Of a DNA stretch of 23,356 nt, positions 17,014 to 23,281 are shown in pieces. Under the pieces are notes generated by a model. The model made no database searches. It was not told the origin of the DNA and was given only the letters and a program-made list of their open reading frames with translations. The stretch covers positions 1-23,356 of the IMG/VR virus record IMGVR_UViG_3300030390_000087. One strand, 5' to 3'. The DNA comes from a virus. The position numbers were made by a program, and so were the translations under genes. Position 1 is the stretch's first letter, and every line of letters begins with the position of its first letter.

Positions 17014-17747
17014 CCTACCATTTTTTGATAGGGCTTGTCGCCACCAAACTCTTGCAACATTTTTTGAATTTTTGCTTCATGGCTAGGGTCTACGCTTCGC
17101 AACATTTGACCGCGCTCGTTCTTTTTAAACATTTCTGTTTCAATGTCAGACCACGTTAAGCCAGCAGGATGCTCTCCACCGTCAATAGGCAGTTTAGCGG
17201 GAGCAGTTGCGCTAACTATTGCTTCTATTAATTCAATAGCATCGGCATTAGTTACTTTTCTGCTAACTTCCTCGTATGCTGCCGCGTCAAGATTGTTTCT
17301 TAAAAACCCATCAACGGTATTAATACGTTGCTGGGCGTTATCGCCTAGTTTAGCCATTTCCTGCTCTTGAGACACTTCTTCTACAGCCCCTGCTTGAGCT
17401 GAAAGTAACTCCCACGCTTCGCTAAACGTGTCTTGAGACATATTGTTTTTAGTAGCAAACTCTTGTAACTCAGACAGCAAAGCATCGTCAGACTCTATAC
17501 CTTCTGGTGCAGAGTAACCGTCTTTAGGTGCGCCCGTAAACCCACCAAACTTTTTTTCTAGTTCGCTGTAGCCTTTAGCTTGCTCTGCTACAGAACTATA
17601 CTTAGAGCCGTTGTACCACTCTGGCGCTTCTCCTGTCCCTTTAATTCCTTCTGAGAGAAAATACTCTCCCTCTTGTAACTCTGGTGTTGCCGAATCTAAC
17701 AGGGTATCGCTAGACGTTTCTTCTGCGGCCTGATCTTCTAAACTCAT
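17010..17747 (-). CDS. Scaffolding protein
   Basis: A 245-residue acidic, helical protein directly before the capsid gene, the standard place for podovirus scaffold genes (T7 gp9). The N-terminus is very acidic (EDQAAEETSSDTLLDSATPE), followed by EWYNGSKYSSVAEQAKGYSE and LEKKFGGFTGAPKDGYS. This W-x-x-KY-x-S-x-EQAK-x-Y-x-ELEKK-x-G-x-F pattern is common in phage scaffold proteins. The C-terminus is mixed-charge (KIQKMLQEFGGDKPYQKMVG), suited to binding capsid protein. It overlaps the upstream gene by four bases (ATGA). A terminator follows its stop, so scaffold and capsid can be set at different levels. Confidence 0.85.
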   Translation of the reverse strand: MSLEDQAAEETSSDTLLDSATPELQEGEYFLSEGIKGTGEAPEWYNGSKYSSVAEQAKGYSELEKKFGGFTGAPKDGYSAPEGIESDDALLSELQEFATKNNMSQDTFSEAWELLSAQAGAVEEVSQEQEMAKLGDNAQQRINTVDGFLRNNLDAAAYEEVSRKVTNADAIELIEAIVSATAPAKLPIDGGEHPAGLTWSDIETEMFKKNERGQMLRSVDPSHEAKIQKMLQEFGGDKPYQKMVG

Positions 17748-18106
17748 AATTTATCCCAAGGTAGTTGTATAATTTTTCTAGCCTTCGATAAAGGCTGGTG
17801 TTTATTTAATATAACACATAATGCTTGCTTGCCATTTAGTAACGCAAGCGTATTTACGTCAATCCACTCTACATGGCGATCTTCTTGAATACATCGAAAA
17901 GCACTAAACTTCTTAACGTACTCAAAGCCCTCAAACTTATATGCCTTGCCAATAGCCTGTAGCCACTCAAACTTAAATCCAATATTCTCTAAATGTTGTT
18001 TGCTGGAATCTTCAATAACAACCGTAGCCTCTACAGGTTTAGCTTCGACTGGTTTTGCTTCTGGCTTTTTAACTGCTGGCTTTTTAGCCTTTGTTGGTTT
18101 TTTCAT
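17744..18106 (-). CDS. Uncharacterised protein with Lys/Pro-rich N-terminus
   Basis: A 120-residue protein I do not recognise. Residues 1-30 are a low-complexity Lys/Pro/Ala/Glu stretch (AKKPAVKKPEAKPVEAKP), probably disordered and able to bind nucleic acid or acidic partners. Residues 35-120 look folded, with aromatic-rich strands (FKFEWLQAIGKAYKFEGFEY, AFRCIQEDRHVEWIDV). It overlaps both neighbours by four bases, so it is coupled to the gene at 18103-18387 and to the scaffold. A role in head assembly is inferred from position only. Confidence 0.75.
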   Translation of the reverse strand: MKKPTKAKKPAVKKPEAKPVEAKPVEATVVIEDSSKQHLENIGFKFEWLQAIGKAYKFEGFEYVKKFSAFRCIQEDRHVEWIDVNTLALLNGKQALCVILNKHQPLSKARKIIQLPWDKL

Positions 18107-18387
18107 AAAATACGAGCCTGATTAATTTGGTTTAATATAAACTTTACTACTCCCGCTTCTCCGTTATGATAAGCGGACTCATAGTTTACATTAGGTGCGT
18201 TTAACGGAGTATCGTTATTGTATACAAATCTTTGGTTAAGATGTGCAAATACTTTTTTTCCATCATCAGAATTAAAGCATCTGTTATACGCTTTTGCTAA
18301 CTCTACTGCTTCTGCACGTTTGTTTTGTGCTTGCCTTTTTGCCTCAGCATCATTTATAGTTGCGGCATCTAATTCATTCCAACTCAT
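18103..18387 (-). CDS. Small helical protein after the portal gene
   Basis: A 94-residue protein I do not recognise. The first third is a charged Ala/Glu/Lys/Arg helix (AATINDAEAKRQAQNKRAEA). The remainder is mixed (YNRCFNSDDGKKVFAHLNQR, then a short Tyr/Asn-rich segment and VKFILNQINQARIL). The KVFAHLNQRF... then GE-x-x-VKFILNQI pattern recalls small phage proteins beside portal genes, whose function is not established. It overlaps the portal stop and the next gene by four bases each. Confidence 0.75.
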   Translation of the reverse strand: MSWNELDAATINDAEAKRQAQNKRAEAVELAKAYNRCFNSDDGKKVFAHLNQRFVYNNDTPLNAPNVNYESAYHNGEAGVVKFILNQINQARIL

Positions 18388-19949
18388 TGCGCTGGCGCAC
18401 TAGATGTTGGTAAACCCTGTTGAGCCGCCTCTGCTCCAGCCTGTATAATTTGATCTTTTTCTGTTTTGCTTCGTATTAATTCAGCAGGCATACCAGTTTT
18501 TTCTCCAGCCCATGTTCCAAAATCTTCTAGTTTAAATGCTATCTTTGCTTGATCTGGCCCCGCAGTTTGCAGAACAAATTCTACCGCCTGTCGCACTGAC
18601 ATTAAATCTTCACCATCTTGCGCTTTAGCCAAAGGGGATAAAAACTTTATGTCAACCTGTTTGCCGTCTAATTCTATTGGCTGAATTAAACCTCTGCGGG
18701 TTAAAATAGCAACCACTCGCTTTATAATAGGGATTAATACTTCTGTTTGCAAGCGTCCAAAAGCAGAGCCTATTCTTCGTGCCAGTTCACGCGACTCAAT
18801 AGCTACTTCTGTAGCACTTCGTACAGCACCATTAGGATCGCGCAAATCGTTAAACAAGGCACGTTTAATTGCAGTCTGCAACTCAACAATCTCAAATTGT
18901 GCAAGCTGTAAATTAGAACCCGTATCAAGCCTCTGCAATGAAGGGTTGCTAGAATTATTAGAGCCTACAGGAATAACTACAGCAGGAGCAATGCTAATAT
19001 TATAGGGATTGGTTACACCATCATCAACCGCAGTGTACATTCCCGCTAAGTCTATTGCTGCTTTTTGTAATACAAATTCTTTAGCCTTGTTGAGCGACCT
19101 TACATCAGGCAACGCTTGCAGTGCTGGGCCTCGACCTCGAATTTCTCCAGACACTTTAGAATATCGGCCCGTCAACCAAGGGCTAGACGCTCCAAAATCT
19201 TCTGTCCAACTAATGTAATCTTCGTCTTTGCACCATACGCAACCATAATAGGTTTTAGTCTTAGGCATATACACTACACCCTCAGACACTTCGACATCAG
19301 CATCAGGGCTTTGTTTAATAGTTTCTGCCATTTGCTTTGACGGCTTAAATCCTACCCACTGTCTTTCTAGGTTTCGTGCCTTTACTTTAAATCTACGCCA
19401 GTGCGTTTCTATTTTGCCATGCGGCCCTTCTTCGAATGCTATGCCTTTTTGCGGAATAGCACTAAAAATAACAGGGTCGTTATCATCTTGGTTTTCATCA
19501 ATGCGTAACGTGCCTGTACCTACCAATAGGTCAAGCGCATGCTCATAAAATTGTGTGGCAAAGTTAGATCGGTTAAGATAGTCAAATACTATAATGGCTT
19601 GTTTTTCGAGGTTATCTTTAATTTCTTGCTCAGTAACACCGTAGTCACCTTCTGCTAATAACTGCAAAGTCTGATCGGAGGGAGCAAAGGTAGCCCACCT
19701 CGACCAAATAGGGGCAATGTTTTCTTGTAGCTTGCTTGCGCCCTGCTGTATAGCCTCTAGTGCAGTTGAGTCAAAGATACGTTCCATCTTTTTCTGACCA
19801 ACAGTAGAGGACTCAAACAAATTACGATTGGGCAAAAAGAACTCGTATACATCGTCTAAAGTGCTGTGCCAAAAAGATTGTCGCTCAAAGGCTTTCTTTT
19901 CTCGCTCCTTTAGATCGTTAAGTGACCCAAGCTCTTTAGGTAATTCCAT
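18384..19949 (-). CDS. Portal / head-tail connector (T7 gp8-like)
   Basis: A 521-residue protein, against 536 in T7 gp8. The N-terminus (FWHSTLDDVYEFFLPNRNLF, RIFDSTALEAIQQGASKLQE, PIWSRWATFAPSD) is the clear signature of the podovirus head-to-tail connector family. The C-terminal RSATEVAIESRELARRIGSA followed by FGRLQTEVLIPIIKRV is also typical. The dodecameric ring is the channel for DNA entry and exit and nucleates procapsid assembly with the scaffold. It starts one base after the preceding small gene and overlaps the next by four bases. The C-terminal tail (GAEAAQQGLPTSSAPAQ) is probably disordered. Confidence 0.93.
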   Translation of the reverse strand: MELPKELGSLNDLKEREKKAFERQSFWHSTLDDVYEFFLPNRNLFESSTVGQKKMERIFDSTALEAIQQGASKLQENIAPIWSRWATFAPSDQTLQLLAEGDYGVTEQEIKDNLEKQAIIVFDYLNRSNFATQFYEHALDLLVGTGTLRIDENQDDNDPVIFSAIPQKGIAFEEGPHGKIETHWRRFKVKARNLERQWVGFKPSKQMAETIKQSPDADVEVSEGVVYMPKTKTYYGCVWCKDEDYISWTEDFGASSPWLTGRYSKVSGEIRGRGPALQALPDVRSLNKAKEFVLQKAAIDLAGMYTAVDDGVTNPYNISIAPAVVIPVGSNNSSNPSLQRLDTGSNLQLAQFEIVELQTAIKRALFNDLRDPNGAVRSATEVAIESRELARRIGSAFGRLQTEVLIPIIKRVVAILTRRGLIQPIELDGKQVDIKFLSPLAKAQDGEDLMSVRQAVEFVLQTAGPDQAKIAFKLEDFGTWAGEKTGMPAELIRSKTEKDQIIQAGAEAAQQGLPTSSAPAQ

Positions 19950-19950
19950 T

Positions 19951-20247
19951 TTATCTTCTCTGTGCGTTATTGTTGCTACTGCGATAGCTACCTGATGAAC
20001 TGCTCATAGAGCCTCCACCTGCTAACATACTGCCACCGCTTGCGGTTCTGCCTCCGTTCATAGTGCCAGCGCCTCCGCGAGACTTGGGGGAGCCTTTAGC
20101 TAACAAAGATTTTGAACCTAACTGCCCTGTTTTTACAGCTTTAAGTCGTCTTTCTTCTTCTTCTATTTCTTTGTCTAATTGCATGGTCTGTCTTGTGACC
20201 AACGCTGTTTCTTCGGCAGTAGGCTTAGGTTGCTTTGGGCGTTTCAT
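19951..20247 (-). CDS. Small basic protein with Gly/Ser-rich tail
   Basis: A 98-residue protein I do not recognise. Residues about 12-45 form a charged coiled-coil-like helix (EETALVTRQTMQLDKEIEEE). From residue 50 onward the sequence is low-complexity Gly, Ser, Arg and Asn (GGGSMSSSSGSYRSSNNN), likely disordered and positively charged. Similar basic low-complexity proteins are often encoded just before portals in marine podoviruses, with no known role. It overlaps the upstream gene by 23 bases and ends one base before the portal start. Confidence 0.75.
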   Translation of the reverse strand: MKRPKQPKPTAEETALVTRQTMQLDKEIEEEERRLKAVKTGQLGSKSLLAKGSPKSRGGAGTMNGGRTASGGSMLAGGGSMSSSSGSYRSSNNNAQRR

Positions 20248-20584
20248 TTTGCGACCTCAAATATTTATACAGTTGATATGGCGTAAGAATAAACGGTTTA
20301 TTTATTCCTAACATTTGTTTTGTGTGGCCCACGCATGTATTAAGCATAAGCAAGCCCCGCGGCGACTTTTTTTGTATGCAACTCATAAGTCTATACGGTT
20401 TGTCAAGTATATCATTTTTATCGCTAACAGTGAACAGATCAAATTTACTTGTAGTTTTTTGAGATACTACATAGTTATAGCCTAATGGTTTTAACACAAA
20501 ACAATGCTGAATCTCTTTATGCAAGAATCTAGTCCACCAATGGTTGTCATCTTTATTAAATACTACATATATTTTAGAAGACAC
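20225..20584 (-). CDS. Possible permuted NlpC/P60-type (papain-like) cysteine peptidase
   Basis: A 119-residue protein. The segment HWWTRFLHKEIQHCFVLKP puts a histidine (H27) at the start of a strand. Later NTCVGHTKQMLGI puts C84 at the start of a helix, followed by FILTPYQLYKYL. His first, then Cys-x-x-x-x-x-x-x-LG, then a TPxxL motif is the order seen in circularly permuted NlpC/P60 (YiiX/LRAT-like) hydrolases. The match is by pattern only. The start is GTG, overlapping the large-terminase stop by 11 bases; AAGG lies nine bases upstream. If active it could cut peptidoglycan or a virion protein. An uncharacterised terminase-adjacent structural protein is the alternative. Confidence 0.7.
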   Translation of the reverse strand: MSSKIYVVFNKDDNHWWTRFLHKEIQHCFVLKPLGYNYVVSQKTTSKFDLFTVSDKNDILDKPYRLMSCIQKKSPRGLLMLNTCVGHTKQMLGINKPFILTPYQLYKYLRSQNETPKAT

Positions 20585-22034
20585 TAAAATTAGCCTTAAC
20601 TTGTATAGGTTTTGTAAAGTTACTAGATTGCCTAAGCGCCTGCCTTCCTTCGCCTTCGCCTTGCAGCCCGTACTCTAATCCTTCGACAAAGTGCGAGTAT
20701 TCGTTTTTGTCAGGTTTGTCTGCATATTTTTCCCCAGACACCTGTACTCTTTTATAGCAGAACCCACCTTGCAAGCCTTTCCGTACCATAGATGCTTTGG
20801 GTAACACGACAAATCTAGGTTTCCCGTCCATTGCCATTTCTTTCATTGGCGTTTCTAGTGCAAGCCTGCGCTTTAAAGGATCATTGCTTTGTGTTGGCTG
20901 GCAAGGAATGCCTGCGGCTCGTAGTATTTGGATAGCGGTATCGTCACTTGACTGAGTGCTATTGCCGCCAGACGGATCGCCCCACCCAACATATTTATGG
21001 TCAGGGTAATTAGATTCTAAATATCTTTTTAACTCAGGGGCAAACTCAACCGCACCTGAGTCGTTAATGCCAAACTCGTCAAAGCATACCCAACGACCAA
21101 TCGAGGTGCGTTGCATAAGCGCACACGCGGGGGTTCTTCCAAAGTCAAAACCAAGCACAATAGGATTATCTTTAGATGGTTTAAAATCCAAGTGCTGACA
21201 GTGTACAGAATCGGTATACATAGGATGGACAGGTTTGCCGTTTGACACGAATCCGTATTCATTTGCTAAGTTTACCTTTATCCAGTCGTCTGTTTTGCCG
21301 CTTAATCCGCGCTTATAGTAGTTGTCAGGAAGATTAATAAGATTTTCAGCGTCATCATTGATCTTCCATGAATCACCGTCTTTATACACGCCTCCTGCTT
21401 GTCGATAAAAGGCCCAGTCTTCAGGGCGCTCTATTTCCGCTAGTTTAAAATACCAGTGGTCTTCATCGGGGGCGTTAGAGTCTCCTAGCATGCCATGATG
21501 TGTGGGACGCACACCTTCCTTGTTAGACGGGTATCTACCATGACGTAGATCAAGCATGTCAAGGACAGCTTTAGAATGCTCCTTAGTCTCGTTTAGCCAC
21601 ACCCATGTAGTCTGTATACCTCTAGCTTTTTTAACGTGTTCAGGTCGATCAAAGGCAATAAAGATAACATCACACTCTACTCGCGTTCCATCGTCTAATC
21701 TAAAGCGTATAAAGTGTGTAGGGGGTTCTTTGTTACCTTGCTTAAAGTCTCCAAGTTCTCCGTGAATTTCTAGCCAGTCTTTAATGGTAGTAGAGAACAG
21801 TTCTGAGTAGGTGTTACGAGCCGCGATCACCCTTGATAGGCGTACACCATAGTTCTTGTGCGACTTGTCCTTGACGGGTTCCTGCTCGCACATAAGGTCA
21901 AATAGTTTAAGTATACATTGTACTGTCTTGCCAGAACCTAGCGGCCCCATGATAAACGAGTTTCTAGCGCGGCAATCAGTAAAATCTTGAAGGACTTGGC
22001 CTTGCGGCATTAGGTTGTATTCAATGTGGCTCAT
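20574..22034 (-). CDS. terL: Terminase large subunit (packaging ATPase and nuclease)
   Basis: With this start the protein has 486 residues. The ATPase domain has Walker A GPLGSGKT (30-37) and a Walker B-like WVWLNE (144-149) with the catalytic Glu. The RNase H-like nuclease domain has GFDFGRT (D297) and GWGDPSGG (D353), two of the acidic metal-binding residues. The start at 22034 overlaps the TGA of the preceding small gene as ATGA. A start four codons earlier (22046) is also possible. In T7 the terminase genes follow the tail fibre; here they precede the portal. The C-terminus overlaps the peptidase-like gene by 11 bases. Confidence 0.95.
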   Translation of the reverse strand: MSHIEYNLMPQGQVLQDFTDCRARNSFIMGPLGSGKTVQCILKLFDLMCEQEPVKDKSHKNYGVRLSRVIAARNTYSELFSTTIKDWLEIHGELGDFKQGNKEPPTHFIRFRLDDGTRVECDVIFIAFDRPEHVKKARGIQTTWVWLNETKEHSKAVLDMLDLRHGRYPSNKEGVRPTHHGMLGDSNAPDEDHWYFKLAEIERPEDWAFYRQAGGVYKDGDSWKINDDAENLINLPDNYYKRGLSGKTDDWIKVNLANEYGFVSNGKPVHPMYTDSVHCQHLDFKPSKDNPIVLGFDFGRTPACALMQRTSIGRWVCFDEFGINDSGAVEFAPELKRYLESNYPDHKYVGWGDPSGGNSTQSSDDTAIQILRAAGIPCQPTQSNDPLKRRLALETPMKEMAMDGKPRFVVLPKASMVRKGLQGGFCYKRVQVSGEKYADKPDKNEYSHFVEGLEYGLQGEGEGRQALRQSSNFTKPIQVKANFSVF

Positions 22035-22189
22035 TTTTTGCCCCATATCCTATCGTAGTTATCAGAGAATGCTTTTCTTGATTCGGCTGTAGACTTTCTA
22101 GCATGGCTGCCTTTGCCGCCATTAGATTCAGGAAAGTGTCTATTGCGGGTTTGTTTATCAAGTTTATGCAAGTGACCTTTCTTCTTCAT
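22031..22189 (-). CDS. Small basic protein encoded just before the large terminase
   Basis: A 52-residue protein, rich in Lys, Arg, His, Asn and Gly (MKKKGHLHKLDKQTRNRHFP at the N-terminus; KSTAESRKAFSDNYDRIWGK near the C-terminus). I do not recognise it. It overlaps the previous small gene by 26 bases in another frame, and its TGA overlaps the large-terminase ATG as ATGA. These tight junctions are the main support for it being real. The basic, compact sequence would suit DNA or RNA binding beside the packaging machinery, but this is inference. Confidence 0.6.
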   Translation of the reverse strand: MKKKGHLHKLDKQTRNRHFPESNGGKGSHARKSTAESRKAFSDNYDRIWGKK

Positions 22190-22322
22190 CTAATCCGTCC
22201 ATAAAGTCTGTTAGTTGGTAGATAAGCTCTCTCATAGCAACAGGGTCGCGATCAACAAAAGCGCAGATAAAGGCATCTACTATCTCTACCTCGATATCGT
22301 CAAGTTCGTAGTTTTCAAACAT
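22164..22322 (-). CDS. Small acidic helical protein
   Basis: A 52-residue, strongly acidic protein (MFENYELDDIEVEIVDAFIC, then a DRDPVAMRELIYQLTDFMDG region and LDEEERSLA). AAGGA lies six bases before this ATG. Another ATG two codons earlier is too close to that site. The 3' end overlaps the next, basic, 52-residue gene by 26 bases. The acidic/basic pairing of adjacent coupled genes hints at interacting partners, but no family was recognised. Confidence 0.6.
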   Translation of the reverse strand: MFENYELDDIEVEIVDAFICAFVDRDPVAMRELIYQLTDFMDGLDEEERSLA

Positions 22323-22332
22323 AATCATTCCT

Positions 22333-22446
22333 TTAAAGGTACATCATAGTACCAAGTGAAGCAGTAATCAAGTATAATAGAGGTGTATGTGGGCTAGAGG
22401 CTAGTGAACAATAAAACACTAGAGCCGTGGTTGACCCTCCAGACAT
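22333..22446 (-). CDS. Doubtful 37-residue hydrophobic open frame
   Basis: The frame starts MSGGSTTALVFYCSLASSPH and ends in a hydrophobic stretch (LLYLITASLGTMMYL) that could be one membrane segment. It ends 10 bases before the next small gene. A full AAGGAGG precedes the ATG, but only two bases separate them, which is too close for normal initiation. That ribosome site would also be paired in a local hairpin (22451-22479). The region may instead act as structured RNA. Confidence 0.25.
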   Translation of the reverse strand: MSGGSTTALVFYCSLASSPHTPLLYLITASLGTMMYL

Positions 22447-22506
22447 AGCCTCCTTAGATCAGTCAGCACTGAATAAGGAATAGATTAGAGATTCGATACA
22501 CATACA
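22373..22506 (+). ncRNA. Possible structured RNA on the plus strand
   Basis: A perfect TATAAT (22373-22378) would start a plus-strand transcript near 22385, just where an outer stem begins. The outer stem is TGTATGTG/CACATACA (22384-22391 with 22499-22506). Inside are GGCTA/TAGCC (22392-22396 with 22446-22450), GAGG/CCTC (22397-22400 with 22436-22439), CTAGTG/CACTAG (22401-22406 with 22417-22422) and a hairpin TCCTTA...TAAGGA with inner CAGT/ACTG (22451-22479). The 5' side is paired without a break. No -35 is evident. An 8-bp pairing over this distance is expected by chance about once in such a stretch, so only the nesting is unusual. Confidence 0.25.
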
Positions 22507-22515
22507 AAAATGCTG

Positions 22516-22539
22516 ATGAGTCACTATCATAGTCCTCAT
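22516..22539. repeat. Imperfect inverted repeat
   Basis: ATGAG-TC-ACTAT-C-ATAGT-C-CTCAT forms two 5-bp stems with small bulges. On the plus strand it is followed by a T-rich stretch (TTCTTAAATT), so it could be a weak terminator for the possible plus-strand RNA, or a protein-binding dyad. Confidence 0.4.
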
Positions 22540-22547
22540 TTCTTAAA

Positions 22548-22566
22548 TTAACACCCCCAGTGTTAA
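22548..22566. repeat. Perfect 7-bp hairpin
   Basis: TTAACAC-CCCCA-GTGTTAA is a perfect inverted repeat with a five-base loop. On neither strand is a long U-tract present, so a simple intrinsic terminator is unlikely; a binding site or RNA stem is possible. Confidence 0.5.
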
Positions 22567-22569
22567 AGG

Positions 22570-22583
22570 GTTACTACAACTTA
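22570..22583. repeat. Outlying copy of the TTACTACAACTTA element
   Basis: GTTACTACAACTTA repeats the right half of the array element at 22659-22718, about 90 bases away. It has the same orientation. Confidence 0.45.
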
Positions 22584-22658
22584 AAGAAAGTCTTATGTGT
22601 AGTTAATTACTTTACTCTAATCTGCGCTAACCCTTACGCTTACTGCTTCTTAGACTAA

Positions 22659-22718
22659 TTAATGTAGTTACTACAACTTACTTAATGTAGTTACTACCAC
22701 TTAATGTAGTTTGTTAAG
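22659..22718. repeat. Three direct repeats with an internal dyad (iteron-like)
   Basis: TTAATGTAGTT occurs at 22659, 22682 and 22701 (spacings 23 and 19). The first two copies continue with ACTAC(A/C)ACTTA, giving a near-palindrome TGTAGT-T-ACTACA in each. The third copy diverges (TGTTAAG). The array is 78 bases from the small-terminase stop. Regularly spaced dyads suggest a dimeric DNA-binding protein such as the small terminase, a replication initiator or a regulator. Confidence 0.65.
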
Positions 22719-22723
22719 ACCCC

Positions 22724-22745
22724 TTTTTTTTAACAATTTTTTTTT
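22724..22745. other. Two T-tracts (possible bent DNA)
   Basis: Eight T at 22724-22731 and nine T at 22737-22745, starting 13 bases apart, beside the repeat array. Tracts spaced near a helical turn can bend DNA, as known for some packaging sites. No GC-rich stem precedes them, so an intrinsic terminator is less likely. Confidence 0.4.
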
Positions 22746-22795
22746 GAGTGAGTGATATATATACACACATCACGACACTTCGGAAGGGGGGTGCC

Positions 22796-23098
22796 TCATT
22801 GCTCGGTGTCAATGTTACTGCTTCCGTCATACCTTTTACGCTGAATGGAAACGGTAAGGCCTTGGTCATCTGATGATACCTCTACTGCCTTGAGCTTAGG
22901 TTCAGTATAGTTAGCGATCTTATCCCATGCATCAATAGACGCCTTCAAGGTGAGTGCATCAGGTTCAGCGGTTGCCAGATTGTCCAGATCATTGGCTCTT
23001 TCAGCCATACGGATTATAGGATGGAACGATTCACCATACATTTCCTGTAACCTTTTAAGCAGGAACTTCTTGTTCTTACCTTGTCCTCTAGTATTCAT
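22796..23098 (-). CDS. terS: Terminase small subunit
   Basis: A 100-residue protein starting MNTRGQGKNKKFLLKRLQEM with a helical N-terminal half. It contains LKASIDAWDKIANYTEPKLKAVEV, a pattern common in phage small terminases (helices leading to a Y-x-x-PKLKAVE turn). It ends in a short beta segment (GLTVSIQRKRY) and an acidic tail. These proteins form a ring that recognises the packaging site and loads the large subunit. AGAGG lies 10 bases before the ATG. It is the first gene of the leftward operon and is separated from the large terminase by a repeat-rich region and two tiny genes. Confidence 0.75.
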   Translation of the reverse strand: MNTRGQGKNKKFLLKRLQEMYGESFHPIIRMAERANDLDNLATAEPDALTLKASIDAWDKIANYTEPKLKAVEVSSDDQGLTVSIQRKRYDGSSNIDTEQ

Positions 23099-23112
23099 AC
23101 CTTTTATACCTC

Positions 23113-23157
23113 TATCAATTTGATATCATTAACATTTAATTGTTACTAATGGTAACA
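23113..23157. repeat. Two small inverted repeats in the small-terminase leader
   Basis: TATCAA-T-TTGATA (23113-23125) and TGTTAC-TAATG-GTAACA (23141-23157) are perfect 6-bp dyads just upstream of the small-terminase ribosome site. They may be regulator sites or leader hairpins. Confidence 0.4.
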
Positions 23158-23190
23158 CTTTTCCTCTTTTTTATCTACTTACTACTGCTT

Positions 23191-23227
23191 GTCGTGATTA
23201 GATAAGTGTGTGTCGTAATCAGATAAG
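23191..23227. promoter_or_regulatory. Two operator-like direct repeats
   Basis: GTCGTGATTAGATAAG (23191-23206) and GTCGTAATCAGATAAG (23212-23227) agree at 14 of 16 positions. Their 21-base period puts them on the same DNA face. The second overlaps the -10 of the leftward promoter and the first lies just downstream of its likely start, a layout suited to repression. Confidence 0.55.
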
Positions 23228-23246
23228 CATCATTGCCTTATGTCAA
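23218..23246 (-). promoter_or_regulatory. Candidate sigma70 promoter for the leftward structural operon
   Basis: On the minus strand a perfect TTGACA (23246-23241) is followed after 17 bases by TCTGAT (23223-23218), which matches four of six -10 positions. Transcription would start about 23211, giving a leader of about 110 bases before the small terminase. Confidence 0.5.
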
Positions 23247-23252
23247 TACAAT
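23247..23252 (+). promoter_or_regulatory. Possible -10 element for the rightward gene
   Basis: TACAAT matches five of six -10 bases and lies 29 bases before the plus-strand ATG. The hexamer at -35 (TAAGCA) is poor, so an activator or another type of promoter may be needed. Confidence 0.25.
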
Positions 23253-23281
23253 AGATACCTCACTAACAGAGGTAATACAAC

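Larger units (their letters stand above)
22323..22795. other. 473-base stretch without a convincing gene between terminase genes
   Basis: This stretch lies between the small-terminase stop and the first tiny gene. From the terminase side it holds: a simple-sequence stretch (GAGTGAGTGA, TATATATA, CACACA; 22746-22770); two T-tracts (22724-22731 and 22737-22745); three direct repeats containing TTAATGTAGTT, plus an outlying related copy; a 7-bp hairpin (22548-22566); a bulged inverted repeat (22516-22539); and several nested pairings between 22384 and 22506. Very short frames exist on the minus strand (37 codons at 22333-22446, and 23 codons at 22459-22530), but they are not convincing. Confidence 0.7.

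Noticed and set aside
22035-22046. Four-codon longer start of the large terminase
   Set aside because: The inner start overlaps the upstream stop as ATGA; the outer start is not excluded but has less support.
22480-22520. GATTCGAT resembling a tRNA T-loop, and CTGATGAG resembling a hammerhead ribozyme core
   Set aside because: The flanking bases do not form a T stem or acceptor stem, and the required GAAA and closing helices of a hammerhead are missing.
22459-22530. A 23-codon minus-strand frame that could be a leader peptide
   Set aside because: Only a weak AGG three bases before the ATG, no recognisable composition, and it overlaps the inverted repeat; chance is the simpler explanation.
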